DNA from: Oscillospiraceae bacterium
Lineage (GTDB): Bacteria; Bacillota; Clostridia; Oscillospirales; Oscillospiraceae
Assembly (NCBI GenBank): GCA_902801295.1
Contig: CADCHN010000001.1
Location: 62,001-126,000 of the forward strand
DNA length: 64,000 nt
Direction of reading: 5' to 3'
Shown: one piece after another, positions 32,115-43,788 of the stretch
Layout of the letters: each line of letters opens with the position of its first letter
Position numbering within the stretch: the first letter of the stretch is position 1
The notes under the pieces: generated by a model
Seen by the model: only the letters and a program-made list of their open reading frames with translations
What the model was told of the DNA's origin: nothing
Databases searched by the model: none
Made by a program: the position numbers and the translations under genes

Positions 32115-34739
32115 ATGGCACAGAGCACCAAATCCAACAAGAAAAAATCGTCCGGCGCTGCGGCAAAATCCGCACCCAAGGCGTCGGGCGCGAAAAAGCA
32201 GGCGCCGCCTCCGGAACCCGCGCCGCCGCGTCGGCGCGAGATCCTGGGCATTGTGTTCTTTTTCGCCGCTGTTTTTCTGATTATCAGCTTCTTTAATTCT
32301 GAGGGCGCGCTGATCGTTTTCGGCACGAACCTCATCAAGTCTCTCGTCGGCTACGGCTTCTGGCTGACGGCGCCGGCCTTCCTCTTCTGCGCGGTGATCC
32401 TGGTGTTTCACCACGGGCGGCCGGTCGCGTTTCGCGTGTTCTGCATTCTGATGCTGCCGCTTCTGTTTGCTGCAATGGGACAGGTCCTCTATGTCGGCGC
32501 GCCGCCCGAGGACTTTGATCTCAAGCAGGTGATCGGCACGCTCAGCGAGCAGGGCAAGCTGCTGGCGTCCGGCGGTGTTCTGGGCGGCCTGTTCGGCTAT
32601 GCGCTGTATCATGCGCTCAGCAGAATCGGCGCGTTCATCGTTCTGCTGGTGATTTTCGGCCTCTTCCTTGTGATCGGCACCAAGTTTGATGTCAGCGGCG
32701 CTGCCAGCAAAATCAAAAGCCGCGCCACCCGACCCTATGAGCCAGAGGAAGAACCTCCTGTTGAGATGAAAACCGCGCCGGAACCGAAAAAAAAGAAAGC
32801 GCATGCCGTCGACTCCTTCCCGCGGCCTCTCGGCCGCAACGGGCGGGAGATGGATCTTCCCCTCGGTGACGATGAGGAGATTCTCCCGCTGCGTGAATTC
32901 GACGACATCAGGGAAAAAGACTTCGAGACGGAGCCCAAGCGCGCCAAAGTACGCAAAAAAGCCGCTCCCGCCGTGCAAAGCGTGAGTCCCACGGAGCGGG
33001 TGGAGCCGATGGATCTGGACGAGGCGGCTGATTTGGCTGGTATCGCGCTTCAGCGCGAACCGCAGAGCGTTCCGGCCCGCGTCCGGCCGACAGTCGCCGC
33101 GACGGAAATTACCGACCCGCCCAAGACGAAGAAACCGGTCAAGGTGGACGTGGAGGCCGAGGCCAAGGCTGTGGCCGACGCGATCTCCGGTCAGGAGGAG
33201 CAGGGCCAGTATCAGCTCCCGCCGATGAGCCTGCTGCGCGGCGGTTCAAACGCCAGCGTCGATTACCGCGACGAGGTGCGTCTCAACCGCGAGCGTCTGG
33301 AAAACGCGCTGCACAGCTTCGGCATCAGCTCCGCCATCGTCGGCGTGATCCGCGGCCCGACCGTCACGCGCTATGACATCGAACTGGAGCAGGGCGTGAA
33401 GCTCTCCCGCGTGACGAATCTGGCGGGCGACCTCGCGCTGGCGCTGGGCGTCGTCAACGTCCGCATCGCGCCGATCCCGGAGAAGATTTCCACCGTCGGC
33501 ATCGAGGTGCCGAACAAGCTCGTCAGCACCGTCTACCTGCGGGACATCCTCGACACGCCCAAGTTTGCCAACGCCAAGAGCAAGATCAGCTTTGCGCTCG
33601 GCAAAGACATCAGCGGTGAGGGCATCATCGGCAATATCGCCAAGCTCCCGCACCTGCTGATTGCCGGCACCACCGGCTCCGGCAAATCGGTCTGCATGAA
33701 CAGTCTCATCCTCAGCCTCCTTTATAAGGCGCGGCCGGATGAGGTCCGTCTCATTATGATCGACCCGAAGATGGTCGAGCTCGGCATCTATAACGGCATC
33801 CCGCACCTCTACGTCCCTGTGGTCACCGACCCGAAAAAAGCCGCCGGTGCGCTGCAATGGTCGGTCGTCGAGATGCTCAAGCGCTACCGCCTCTTCTCGG
33901 AGGCCGGTGTGCGCGACCTGGAAAACTACAACAAGCACTGCATCGACCACGGCGAGCCGACGCTTCCGCAGGTCGTTATCGTCATCGACGAGCTGGCGGA
34001 TCTGATGATGATTGCCGCCAAGGAAGTGGAGGAGAGCATCTGCCGCGTGGCGCAGATGGGCCGCGCCGCCGGGATGCACCTCGTGATCGCGACTCAGCGT
34101 CCGTCGGCGGACGTGATTACGGGTCTGATGAAGGCAAACGTGCCTTCCCGCATCGCCTTTGCCGTCTCGTCCGCGATGGAAAGCCGCATCATCCTTGACC
34201 AGAGCGGCGCGGAAAAGCTGGTGGGCATGGGCGACATGCTCTTCTCGCCCGTCGGCGTCGGCAAGCCGATCCGCATTCAGGGCGCCTTCGTCTCCGACGA
34301 GGAGCGCGAGGCCGTGGTGCAGTTTATCAAGGAAAACGCCGCCGGAGCCCAGACAAATCCGGACATTGAGGATTACATGAACAAGGCGGCCGAGGATAAA
34401 AGCGGCGCGGACAACGGCAAGAGCAGCGCGGACGACAGTCCGGCCGGCGATTACGACGAGATGCTGCCGCAGGCGGTGGAAGCGGTGCTGGAGGCAAAGT
34501 CCTGCTCGGTCTCCATGCTGCAGCGGAGGGTCAAGCTCGGCTACTCCCGCGCAGCCCGCATCGTGGACCAGATGGAGGAACTCGGCATCGTCGGTCCCTA
34601 CGAGGGCGCCAAGCCCCGCAGCGTGATTATCGACCGCAACGGCTGGCAGGAAATCCAGGCGCAGCTCGGGATGGCCCCGGCCGGCGATCTGGCTTTGGCT
34701 GCCGAGATGAACGAAGACAGCGAAAACATGGAGTATTGA
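32115..34739 (+). CDS. ftsK: FtsK/SpoIIIE family DNA translocase
   Basis: The 874-residue protein has a basic Ala/Lys/Pro-rich N-tail, four transmembrane helices (about 40-190), an acidic linker and the motor domain with Walker A GTTGSGKSVCMN and Walker B VVIVIDELADLMM, ending in the gamma winged helix (SCSVSMLQRRVKLGYSRAAR). It pumps DNA through the division or sporulation septum and may be the SpoIIIE of this organism. ATG at 32,115 behind AAAGGAAAC. Confidence 0.95.
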   Translation: MAQSTKSNKKKSSGAAAKSAPKASGAKKQAPPPEPAPPRRREILGIVFFFAAVFLIISFFNSEGALIVFGTNLIKSLVGYGFWLTAPAFLFCAVILVFHHGRPVAFRVFCILMLPLLFAAMGQVLYVGAPPEDFDLKQVIGTLSEQGKLLASGGVLGGLFGYALYHALSRIGAFIVLLVIFGLFLVIGTKFDVSGAASKIKSRATRPYEPEEEPPVEMKTAPEPKKKKAHAVDSFPRPLGRNGREMDLPLGDDEEILPLREFDDIREKDFETEPKRAKVRKKAAPAVQSVSPTERVEPMDLDEAADLAGIALQREPQSVPARVRPTVAATEITDPPKTKKPVKVDVEAEAKAVADAISGQEEQGQYQLPPMSLLRGGSNASVDYRDEVRLNRERLENALHSFGISSAIVGVIRGPTVTRYDIELEQGVKLSRVTNLAGDLALALGVVNVRIAPIPEKISTVGIEVPNKLVSTVYLRDILDTPKFANAKSKISFALGKDISGEGIIGNIAKLPHLLIAGTTGSGKSVCMNSLILSLLYKARPDEVRLIMIDPKMVELGIYNGIPHLYVPVVTDPKKAAGALQWSVVEMLKRYRLFSEAGVRDLENYNKHCIDHGEPTLPQVVIVIDELADLMMIAAKEVEESICRVAQMGRAAGMHLVIATQRPSADVITGLMKANVPSRIAFAVSSAMESRIILDQSGAEKLVGMGDMLFSPVGVGKPIRIQGAFVSDEEREAVVQFIKENAAGAQTNPDIEDYMNKAAEDKSGADNGKSSADDSPAGDYDEMLPQAVEAVLEAKSCSVSMLQRRVKLGYSRAARIVDQMEELGIVGPYEGAKPRSVIIDRNGWQEIQAQLGMAPAGDLALAAEMNEDSENMEY

Positions 34740-34741
34740 CA

Positions 34742-34768
34742 GAAAAGGGCGCGCAAAACGCCCTTTTC
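34742..34768 (+). terminator. Terminator after ftsK
   Basis: A 10-bp stem GAAAAGGGCG/CGCCCTTTTC (34,742-34,751 with 34,759-34,768) with T-run ends 12 bases before mrnC, so mrnC may be expressed by readthrough or by a start inside this stretch. Confidence 0.7.
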
Positions 34769-34780
34769 TCATGAGTGAAC

Positions 34781-35182
34781 ATGAGTGATTATTTTCATCC
34801 GCACATGAATCCGGAGGATGTGAATCGCATCAGCATGCTTGGCCTTGCCCATGTGGGCGACGGAGTCTATGAACTGCTGGTGCGCACGATGCTGTGCACC
34901 GACGGCCATCTGGCGATCCAGGATCTGCACCGTACGACGGTACGCTATGTCAACGCACCGGCGCAGGCCAGAGCCATGGAAAAGCTCCTGCCTCTGCTGA
35001 CGGAGGAGGAGAGCGCCATCTATCGCCGCGGGAGAAACGCCAAGGTGCACGGCGTGCCGCAGAATGCGAGCGTGGCCGAGTATCACAGCGCGACCGGGCT
35101 GGAGGCGCTGTTCGGCTGGCTGTATCTGCTGGGGCGCAGCGAGCGCATTTCCGAGCTCTTTGCGCTTATCACGGAGGAATAG
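34781..35182 (+). CDS. mrnC: Mini-ribonuclease III
   Basis: The 133-residue protein has only the RNase III catalytic fold (LGLAHVGDGVYELLVRTML with the catalytic Asp and Glu region, and ERxx-SE end) and no RNA-binding domain. MrnC matures the ends of 23S rRNA in Firmicutes. The start is uncertain: ATG at 34,781 or GTG at 34,775; neither has a good ribosome site and the terminator lies directly upstream. rqcH follows three bases after the stop. Confidence 0.9.
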   Translation: MSDYFHPHMNPEDVNRISMLGLAHVGDGVYELLVRTMLCTDGHLAIQDLHRTTVRYVNAPAQARAMEKLLPLLTEEESAIYRRGRNAKVHGVPQNASVAEYHSATGLEALFGWLYLLGRSERISELFALITEE

Positions 35183-35185
35183 ACC

Positions 35186-36913
35186 ATGCCTCTGGATGCC
35201 ATTTGCCTGCAGGCCCTGACGGCGGAGCTCGCTCCCAAGCTGGAGGGCGCGAAAATTGAAAAGGTGCAGCAGCCCGAACGGGATCTGCTGCTGTTGTCCG
35301 TGCGCGGAAAAGCCGGCAGCGGCAAGCTGCTGCTTGCCGCCGGGACAGGGAGCGCCCGCGTGCATTTTACCGCGGAGACGATGGAAAACCCCGCCGAGCC
35401 GCCGATGTTCTGCATGCTGCTGCGAAAGCACCTGGTGGGTGCGCGTATTCTCGCCGTCACGCAGCCTGCGCACGAGCGCATGCTGCGCATCGAGCTGGAG
35501 GCGCGGGATGAGATGGGCGATGTTGCGGGAAAAGCGCTGATCGTCGAGATGATCGGCCGCAGCTCGAACGTGATCCTTGTCGGCTCGGACGGGCGGATCA
35601 TCGACTGCCTGCGGCGGATGGACTTCGCGGGCGACGAGCTGCGCCGTCTGCTGCCAGGCATGATTTACCGTCTGCCACCGGCACAGGATAAGCGCAGCAT
35701 CTTTGAACTGAACGAGGAGCAGATCCCCGGCCTGATCGCATCGGCCGATCCTTCGGTTCCGATCGACCGCTGGCTGCTCGGGCATTTTTCCGGCCTCTCG
35801 CCGCTGATCTGCCGCGAGATCGCCTGCCGCTGCGGCGAGCGTTATGACGCCCTCGCACCGGAAATGGAACGCCTGCTCGCGCGGCTGCGGACCGGTGATT
35901 TCTGCCCGACCATGCTTCTGGAGGACGGCGCGCCGCGCGACTTCAGCTTCATGGAAATTCAACAATACGGCGCGCGGATGGAAAACCGCCGCTGTGAGAG
36001 CTTTTCCGAGCTGCTCGATTTCTTCTATGCACAGCGTGAGCGAGCGGAGCGGCAGCGCCGCCGCAGCCATGATCTGTTGCGCACGGTGCGAACGGCGCGC
36101 GACCGCCTGCAGCGCAAGCTCGGAGTGCAGCGCGAGGAGTTTCGGCGTACCGAGAGCCGGGAGGAAGTGCGGAAAAAGGCAGAGCTTTTGACCGCCAATC
36201 TTTACCGTCTGAAAAAGGGCGACCGCGAGCTTCGCTGCGAGGACTATTATCAGGAGGGTTCTCCGGAGATCGTCATCCCGCTGGATGTGTTGAAAACGCC
36301 GCAGCAGAACGCGGCGGCGCTGTATAAGGAGTATAACAAGCTCAAGGCGGCGGCCGAGCATCTGCGCGTTCTGCTTGCGCAGGGCGAGCAGCAGCTGGAT
36401 TATCTGGAGAGCGTGCTGGATCAGATCGAGCGCGCCGAGAGCGAGAAGGACCTGGCGGAGCTTCGTCGGGAGCTCACCGAAACCGGCTATCTGAAGAAGC
36501 AGAAAAAGGGAAAGCCCGAAAAGATCAAGGCGCAGGGGCCTCTGGCCTATTGCTCCGACGACGGATATGAGATCCTGGTCGGACGCAATAACCTGCAAAA
36601 CGACGAACTGACGACCAGGATCGCCCGGCGCACGGATTACTGGCTGCACACCCAAAAGGTGCACGGAAGCCACGTCATCATCCGCTGCGAGGGAACAGAG
36701 CCGCCCGCGCGCACGTTTGAGCAGGCGGCGAGCCTTGCGGTCTATCATTCCCAGGGGAGGGAAGGCGGCAAGATCCCGGTGGATGTTGCGATGGTCCGCT
36801 TTGTCCGCAAGCCCTCCGGCGCGCTGCCGGGCAAGGTGATCTATACGGACTATCAAACCATCCTCTCACAGGCCGATGTGGCGCTGGCGGAGAGACTGCA
36901 GAAAAAGAAATGA
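35186..36913 (+). CDS. rqcH: RqcH/FbpA family NFACT protein (Rqc2 homologue)
   Basis: The 575-residue protein has the NFACT-N domain (MPLDAICLQALTAELAPKLEGAKIEK...), helix-hairpin-helix and coiled-coil parts (about 280-440), and the NFACT-R domain (GYEILVGRNNLQNDELT...DYWLHTQKVHGSHVIIR). RqcH binds stalled large ribosome subunits and adds alanine tails to mark nascent chains for decay; older annotations call it fibronectin-binding protein. ATG behind ACGGAGGAA. Confidence 0.93.
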   Translation: MPLDAICLQALTAELAPKLEGAKIEKVQQPERDLLLLSVRGKAGSGKLLLAAGTGSARVHFTAETMENPAEPPMFCMLLRKHLVGARILAVTQPAHERMLRIELEARDEMGDVAGKALIVEMIGRSSNVILVGSDGRIIDCLRRMDFAGDELRRLLPGMIYRLPPAQDKRSIFELNEEQIPGLIASADPSVPIDRWLLGHFSGLSPLICREIACRCGERYDALAPEMERLLARLRTGDFCPTMLLEDGAPRDFSFMEIQQYGARMENRRCESFSELLDFFYAQRERAERQRRRSHDLLRTVRTARDRLQRKLGVQREEFRRTESREEVRKKAELLTANLYRLKKGDRELRCEDYYQEGSPEIVIPLDVLKTPQQNAAALYKEYNKLKAAAEHLRVLLAQGEQQLDYLESVLDQIERAESEKDLAELRRELTETGYLKKQKKGKPEKIKAQGPLAYCSDDGYEILVGRNNLQNDELTTRIARRTDYWLHTQKVHGSHVIIRCEGTEPPARTFEQAASLAVYHSQGREGGKIPVDVAMVRFVRKPSGALPGKVIYTDYQTILSQADVALAERLQKKK

Positions 36914-36936
36914 CAGGTTCGAAGGAACCTGTCATT
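36909..36936. terminator. Bidirectional terminator between rqcH and the PAP2 gene
   Basis: A perfect 12-bp stem (36,909-36,920 with 36,925-36,936) with a GAAG tetraloop overlaps the rqcH stop; T-rich on the plus side, and on the minus side TTTCTTTTT. Confidence 0.88.
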
Positions 36937-36940
36937 TTGT

Positions 36941-37591
36941 TTATGCTGCCGACGTATGTTTCCCAGTCTTTGGCTTTTGTTGGAAGAAATCCATATGGTA
37001 GAAGCGTTTGGGAATCACATGGGAGGCAATCAGCGTGGCGATGACGCCGGCGATCGAGCCGACGATCAGGCCGCCCAGCACGTCGCTGGGATAGTGGACG
37101 ACGAGATAGATGCGGCTCAGGCCCATCAGGAAAGCAAAGATAAGGGCCAGCCAGCTCACGCGCTTTTTGCCCAGCAGGAACACGGGCACCATCGAGGCAA
37201 AGGCCGCGGTCGTGTGGCCGGAGGGGAAGCTCTTGTCGCTCTCGGTGTGCGCGCCCATCAGCTGCCACAGGGGATAGAAAAAGCCGGTCTCGTCCGCATA
37301 GGGGCGCGGGCGCGCGATGACAACTTTGATGAAGAGGTTGGTGAAAAGCGCGCCGATCGTGATGCCGAGCAGCATCGCCGTCCCGAAACGGCGGGTCTTT
37401 TTGACAAACATCAGGCACAGAGACAGAAGAATCAAAAAGATTCCTCCCTTGCCCATCAGGGAAATCAGCTCCAGAAACGGAGAAAAGAACCATCCTGCGG
37501 CGTCGTACAGCTGGTGTACGGCGGCGGTAACGGCCTGGTCAAAGCCGGCAAAGCTTGTATTAAGCCACATGGCTGCGGCAGATGCTTCCAT
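36941..37591 (-). CDS. PAP2 superfamily membrane phosphatase
   Basis: The 216-residue protein has about five to six transmembrane helices and the three PAP2 motifs: KVVIARPRPY, PSGHTTAAF and RIYLVVHYPSDV. It probably dephosphorylates lipid phosphates such as undecaprenyl diphosphate, phosphatidylglycerophosphate or phosphatidate at the outer face of the membrane. ATG behind AAAGGAGTATCATT. A second lipid-phosphatase in the window beside uppP. Confidence 0.9.
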   Translation of the reverse strand: MEASAAAMWLNTSFAGFDQAVTAAVHQLYDAAGWFFSPFLELISLMGKGGIFLILLSLCLMFVKKTRRFGTAMLLGITIGALFTNLFIKVVIARPRPYADETGFFYPLWQLMGAHTESDKSFPSGHTTAAFASMVPVFLLGKKRVSWLALIFAFLMGLSRIYLVVHYPSDVLGGLIVGSIAGVIATLIASHVIPKRFYHMDFFQQKPKTGKHTSAA

Positions 37592-37710
37592 AATGATACT
37601 CCTTTATTTCTTTTTCCGCTTGATTTTACCACACAAGCATCCGGAAGTCCACGGCTTTTTTGCGGCGGGATGAATTCTTCATGATTTTTGCGCGGATCAG
37701 ATGCTGCTTC

Positions 37711-37739
37711 TTGTCATTGCGCGGAGAGAATGTTATAAT
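37711..37739 (+). promoter_or_regulatory. Promoter of the uvrB-polA operon
   Basis: TTGTCA at 37,711-37,716 and TATAAT at 37,734-37,739 are 17 bases apart. No clear LexA/DinR-type box (GAAC-N4-GTTC) was seen. Confidence 0.8.
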
Positions 37740-37766
37740 ATTCTGAAAAACTGTGAGGAGAAATCT

Positions 37767-39746
<1,980 letters not shown>

Positions 39747-39750
39747 CGCT

Positions 39751-42306
39751 ATGAAATGTATGATTCTGGACGGCAACAGCATCGTCAACCGCGCCTTTTA
39801 CGGCGTTCGCGCGCTCACCGCGCCCGACGGGACGCCGACCAACGCGGTTTACGGTTTTCTTGCCATTCTGCAGCGCCTGCTGGACGAGCAGAAGCCGGAT
39901 GCCCTCTGCGTCAGCTTTGACCTGAAGGCGCCGACCTTCCGCCACCTGGCAGACGCCGACTATAAGGCGACACGTCACCCTATGCCGGAGGAACTGGCTG
40001 TACAGATGCCGCTGCTCAAGGAGACGCTCGATGGCATGGGTATCCGGCGTTATGAAAAAGAGGGCTATGAGGCGGACGATATTCTCGGTACAGTGTCCGC
40101 CCGCTGTGAAAAGGCCGGCTGGGACTGTGTGATCGTCACCGGCGACAAGGACAGCCTGCAGCTTGTGACCGAGCGCACCACGGTCTGCCACGTCAAAAGC
40201 CGCATGGGCCAGACTGAGACGATTCTCTACACCCCGGAGCGCTTCCGGGAGGAATACGGCTTTGAGCCGAAGCGCATGGTCGATCTCAAGGCCCTGATGG
40301 GCGATACCTCCGACAACATCCCCGGCGTGCCCGGCGTGGGCGAAAAGACCGCGCTGGATCTGCTGCGTCGGTTCGGCTCGCTGGACGCGATTTATGATGG
40401 CCTGGATAGCCTTGATATCAAGGACAGCCTGCGCAAAAAGCTCGCCGCGGGGGAGGAGAGCGCACGAAAGTCCTTCTGGCTCGCCACGATCCTCTGCGAT
40501 GTGCCGATGGACTTCGATCCGGATGAAACCCGCTGGAACAGAAACTACCGTCCGGAGCTTTTTGATCTCTTTCAGCGCCTCGGCTTTCACAAGTTTATCG
40601 AAAAATGGGGTCTTGAGCCCGCAGCGGAGCAGGCGGAGCGCATCAGCACCGCTGCGCTGCCGCGCGTAGACCTGACCGCCGAGACGCTTTCCGCGTTTTT
40701 GAACACGCTGTCAGAGAACCGCCCGCTTGCCGTTTATGCGCCGGAGGGGCTGGATCGGCTGGAGCTCTGCGACGGAACGACGGTGATAACTGCTGCCTGG
40801 AACGGCTGCGGCGAGGGCTATCAGGAGCTGCTGCGCGCGCTGTTCTCTGCGAAGGTCCCGAAGATTTCCCACAATGTCAAAAACCTGATGAGCCTTCTGA
40901 TGAAGGACGGCCTGAGCGTCGATGGTTTTGTGTTCGACACGGCCCTGGCCGGTTATCTGCTGGACGCGACTGCCAGCGATTACGCGCCTGAGCGCCTGTC
41001 CGCGCGTTACGCGGGCGAAGAAAAATCTGGCGCGGAGGCGCTTTGGGCGCTCTGGGAGCCGATGAAGCAAAAGCTCGCGGACTTCGGCATGACCGAGCTC
41101 TTTGAAACGATCGAGCTGCCGCTCTGCCGCGTATTGGCGGACATGGAACAGGTCGGCTTTTTTGTCGACCGCAAGGCGCTCTACGACTTCGGCGAGAGCC
41201 TGAACGCCGGTATTGCCGCGCTGCAGGAGAGCATCTGGCGGCACGCCGGGCATGAATTCAACATCCTTTCGCCCAAGCAGCTCGGAACGGTGCTGTTTGA
41301 CGAGCTGATGCTGCCCTCCGGCAAAAAGACCAAGACCGGCTGGAGCACGAACGCCGACGTTCTGGACAAGCTGCGCGGCAAGCACCCCATCGTGGACGAA
41401 GTGCTGGATTACCGCATGCTGACAAAGCTCAAATCCACTTATGCCGAGGGGCTGCTGAAGGTCATCGAGGCCGACGGCCGCATCCACACCAATTTCCAGA
41501 TGACCGTGACCGCGACGGGCCGCCTGTCCTCGACCGAGCCGAATTTGCAGAATATCCCGGTGCGCAAGGAACTCGGCGCGCAGATCCGGCGGATGTTTGT
41601 CGCTTCTCCCGGCCATGTGCTGGTGGATGCCGACTACAGCCAGATTGAGCTGCGGCTGCTTGCCCATATTTCCGACGACAAGACCATGCAGGAGGCTTTT
41701 CTCAGCGGCGAAGATTTCCACCGCGTCACGGCTTCGCAGGTTTTTGATACGCCGCTCGACGAGGTGACGCCGCTGCTGCGAAGCCGCGCCAAGGCCGTCA
41801 ATTTCGGCATTGTCTACGGCATCTCCGCCTTTTCCCTCGCGCAGGATATCGGTGTCTGGCCGAACGAGGCCAAGGCATATATCGACGCCTATCTTGCCAA
41901 GTATCACGGTGTGCGCGATTATATGAAGCGCATTGTTGCCGAGGCGCGCGACGACGGCTATGTTTCTACGCTCTATGGGCGTCGGAGGGAGCTGCCGGAG
42001 CTCAAGAGCGCCAATTTCAATATGCGCTCCTTCGGTGAGCGCGTGGCACTGAACATGCCCATCCAAGGCACCGCGGCCGATATCATCAAGCTGGCCATGG
42101 TGCGGGTCTACCGCCGTCTGCGTGAAGAAAAGCTGCAGGCCAAGCTCATTTTGCAGGTGCACGACGAGCTGATTGTCGAGTGCCCGGAAAACGAAGCCGA
42201 GCGAGTGCGCGAAATCCTTTGCTATGAGATGGAGCACACGGCCGAGCTCGCCGTGCCGCTGACGGTGGATGCGCACATCGGCCACAGCTGGGCGGAGGCG
42301 CATTGA
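39751..42306 (+). CDS. polA: DNA polymerase I
   Basis: The 851-residue enzyme has a 5'-3' exonuclease domain (MKCMILDGNSIVNRAFYG...YEADDILGT...GDKDSLQLV...GVPGVGEKTA), a central domain without the DxE and other acidic residues of the proofreading site, and the polymerase domain with motif A DADYSQIELR, motif B RAKAVNFGIVYG and motif C LQVHDELIVE. It fills gaps after repair and replaces RNA primers. The loss of proofreading residues is common in Firmicutes polymerases. ATG at 39,751. Confidence 0.96.
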   Translation: MKCMILDGNSIVNRAFYGVRALTAPDGTPTNAVYGFLAILQRLLDEQKPDALCVSFDLKAPTFRHLADADYKATRHPMPEELAVQMPLLKETLDGMGIRRYEKEGYEADDILGTVSARCEKAGWDCVIVTGDKDSLQLVTERTTVCHVKSRMGQTETILYTPERFREEYGFEPKRMVDLKALMGDTSDNIPGVPGVGEKTALDLLRRFGSLDAIYDGLDSLDIKDSLRKKLAAGEESARKSFWLATILCDVPMDFDPDETRWNRNYRPELFDLFQRLGFHKFIEKWGLEPAAEQAERISTAALPRVDLTAETLSAFLNTLSENRPLAVYAPEGLDRLELCDGTTVITAAWNGCGEGYQELLRALFSAKVPKISHNVKNLMSLLMKDGLSVDGFVFDTALAGYLLDATASDYAPERLSARYAGEEKSGAEALWALWEPMKQKLADFGMTELFETIELPLCRVLADMEQVGFFVDRKALYDFGESLNAGIAALQESIWRHAGHEFNILSPKQLGTVLFDELMLPSGKKTKTGWSTNADVLDKLRGKHPIVDEVLDYRMLTKLKSTYAEGLLKVIEADGRIHTNFQMTVTATGRLSSTEPNLQNIPVRKELGAQIRRMFVASPGHVLVDADYSQIELRLLAHISDDKTMQEAFLSGEDFHRVTASQVFDTPLDEVTPLLRSRAKAVNFGIVYGISAFSLAQDIGVWPNEAKAYIDAYLAKYHGVRDYMKRIVAEARDDGYVSTLYGRRRELPELKSANFNMRSFGERVALNMPIQGTAADIIKLAMVRVYRRLREEKLQAKLILQVHDELIVECPENEAERVREILCYEMEHTAELAVPLTVDAHIGHSWAEAH

Positions 42307-42307
42307 G

Positions 42308-42751
42308 ATGGACTATCACATCGGTAACGCCGATAAGCGGCACCTGGACGCGCTGGTTGAGCTGGAGCGGCAGTGCTTTTCTGTTCCCTGGACACGCGCG
42401 CAGATCGCGGCGGAGCTGCCCGACGGGCATCATGAGTTCCTTGCGGCGGAGGCCGACGGGAAACTGCTTGGCTATGTCGGAATGATGTACGTTCTGGACG
42501 AGGGCTATATCTCCAATGTTGCCGTCGCGCCGGACTGCCGCCGGCAGGGGATCGCCTCGGCGCTGATTGCGGCGCTGCTGCGTCGTGCGGATGAGCTTCG
42601 ACTCTCCTTCGTGACGCTGGAGGTGCGCGAATCAAACGCCCCGGCCATTGCGCTCTATGAACGCTTCGGATTTGCGCCTGTCGGCCGCAGAAAGGGCTAT
42701 TATGACGCGCCGAAAGAGGACGCGATTTTGATGACAACTTATTTGAAATGA
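42308..42751 (+). CDS. rimI: RimI-like GNAT acetyltransferase
   Basis: The 147-residue GNAT protein has the acetyl-CoA-binding block VAPDCRRQGIASALIAAL and the C-terminal NAPAIALYERFGF motif of RimI, which acetylates the N-terminus of ribosomal protein S18. It lies directly before tsaD, the usual pairing. The ATG at 42,308 follows GGAGG inside the polA end. Confidence 0.9.
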   Translation: MDYHIGNADKRHLDALVELERQCFSVPWTRAQIAAELPDGHHEFLAAEADGKLLGYVGMMYVLDEGYISNVAVAPDCRRQGIASALIAALLRRADELRLSFVTLEVRESNAPAIALYERFGFAPVGRRKGYYDAPKEDAILMTTYLK

Positions 42752-42761
42752 GGCAACTGCG

Positions 42762-43763
42762 TTGAAAATACTTGCTTTTGAATCCACCTGTGATGAAACG
42801 GCGGTCGCCGTCGTGGAGGACGGCCGAAAAATCCTCAGCGATCAGATTTTTTCCCAGGCCGATTTGCACGCCGTCTACGGCGGCGTTGTGCCTGAGATCG
42901 CCTCACGCTGCCATGTCGAGTCGATTTCGATTCTGGCCCGCCGCGCTATCGAGGCGGCCGGCATCACGAAACAGGATATCGACGCCGTGGCCGTGAGCTA
43001 TGCGCCGGGGCTGATCGGCGCCGTGCTGGTGGGCGTGAATTTTGCCAAATCCGCGGCACTCGCGCTCGGTGTGCCGCTGATTCCGGTGCACCACATCCGC
43101 GGGCACATGGCAGCCAATTACCTCGCCTATCCCGAACTTGAGCCGCCCTATCTGTGCCTGGCAATTTCCGGCGGCAACACACTGCTGGTCGATGTGCGTG
43201 ACTATACCGATATGAAGATCATCGGCGCGACGCGCGACGACGCAGCCGGGGAGTGCTTTGACAAAACCGCCCGCGTGCTCGGCCTGCCCTATCCGGGCGG
43301 CAAGCCGATCGACCAGCTCTCCCAGGGCGGCGACGATACGCGCTACAGCTTCCCGATCGGGCATGTGGACGGCAACCCCTATGATATGAGCTTTTCCGGG
43401 CTTAAGACGGCGGTCATCAACCTGGTTCACAACGCCGAGCAGAAAGGGGAGGAGATCGACCGTGCCGCGCTGGCCGCCTCTTTCACAAAGGCTGTCAGCG
43501 ACAGTCTTGTGCCGCGCACGATGCAGGCAGCGGCAGAGCTGGGTCGCGACAAGATCGTCATCGCCGGCGGCGTAGCGGCCAACTCCCGCATCCGCGCCGA
43601 CTTCCAGAAGGCTGCCGCGGCACATGGACTGCAGCTTTTTATTCCTCCGCTGAAGCTCTGCGGTGATAACGGCGCCATGATCGGCGCGCAGGCCTATTAC
43701 GAATACCTCGCCGGCGTCCGTGCCGGCAGCGATCTGAACGCATACGCAACGATGGATCTTTAA
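42762..43763 (+). CDS. tsaD: tRNA threonylcarbamoyladenosine synthase subunit TsaD
   Basis: The 333-residue ASKHA-fold protein begins MKILAFESTCDETAVAVVED, has the metal-binding HHIRGHMAAN and the SGGNTLLVDV and FSGLKTAV blocks. It transfers threonylcarbamoyl to A37 of tRNAs reading ANN codons; partners TsaB and TsaE are not in the window. The start is TTG at 42,762 behind GAGGCAACTGCG. Confidence 0.96.
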   Translation: MKILAFESTCDETAVAVVEDGRKILSDQIFSQADLHAVYGGVVPEIASRCHVESISILARRAIEAAGITKQDIDAVAVSYAPGLIGAVLVGVNFAKSAALALGVPLIPVHHIRGHMAANYLAYPELEPPYLCLAISGGNTLLVDVRDYTDMKIIGATRDDAAGECFDKTARVLGLPYPGGKPIDQLSQGGDDTRYSFPIGHVDGNPYDMSFSGLKTAVINLVHNAEQKGEEIDRAALAASFTKAVSDSLVPRTMQAAAELGRDKIVIAGGVAANSRIRADFQKAAAAHGLQLFIPPLKLCGDNGAMIGAQAYYEYLAGVRAGSDLNAYATMDL

Positions 43764-43788
43764 CTCACAGAGACAGGGGATGCAGACA

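Noticed and set aside
34769..36856. 695-residue minus-strand open frame opposite mrnC and rqcH
   Set aside because: Antisense shadow of two well-recognised genes, rich in His, Arg and Gln as expected for a mirrored frame.
40711..42303. 530-residue minus-strand open frame opposite polA
   Set aside because: Mirror of the polymerase domain; no independent support.
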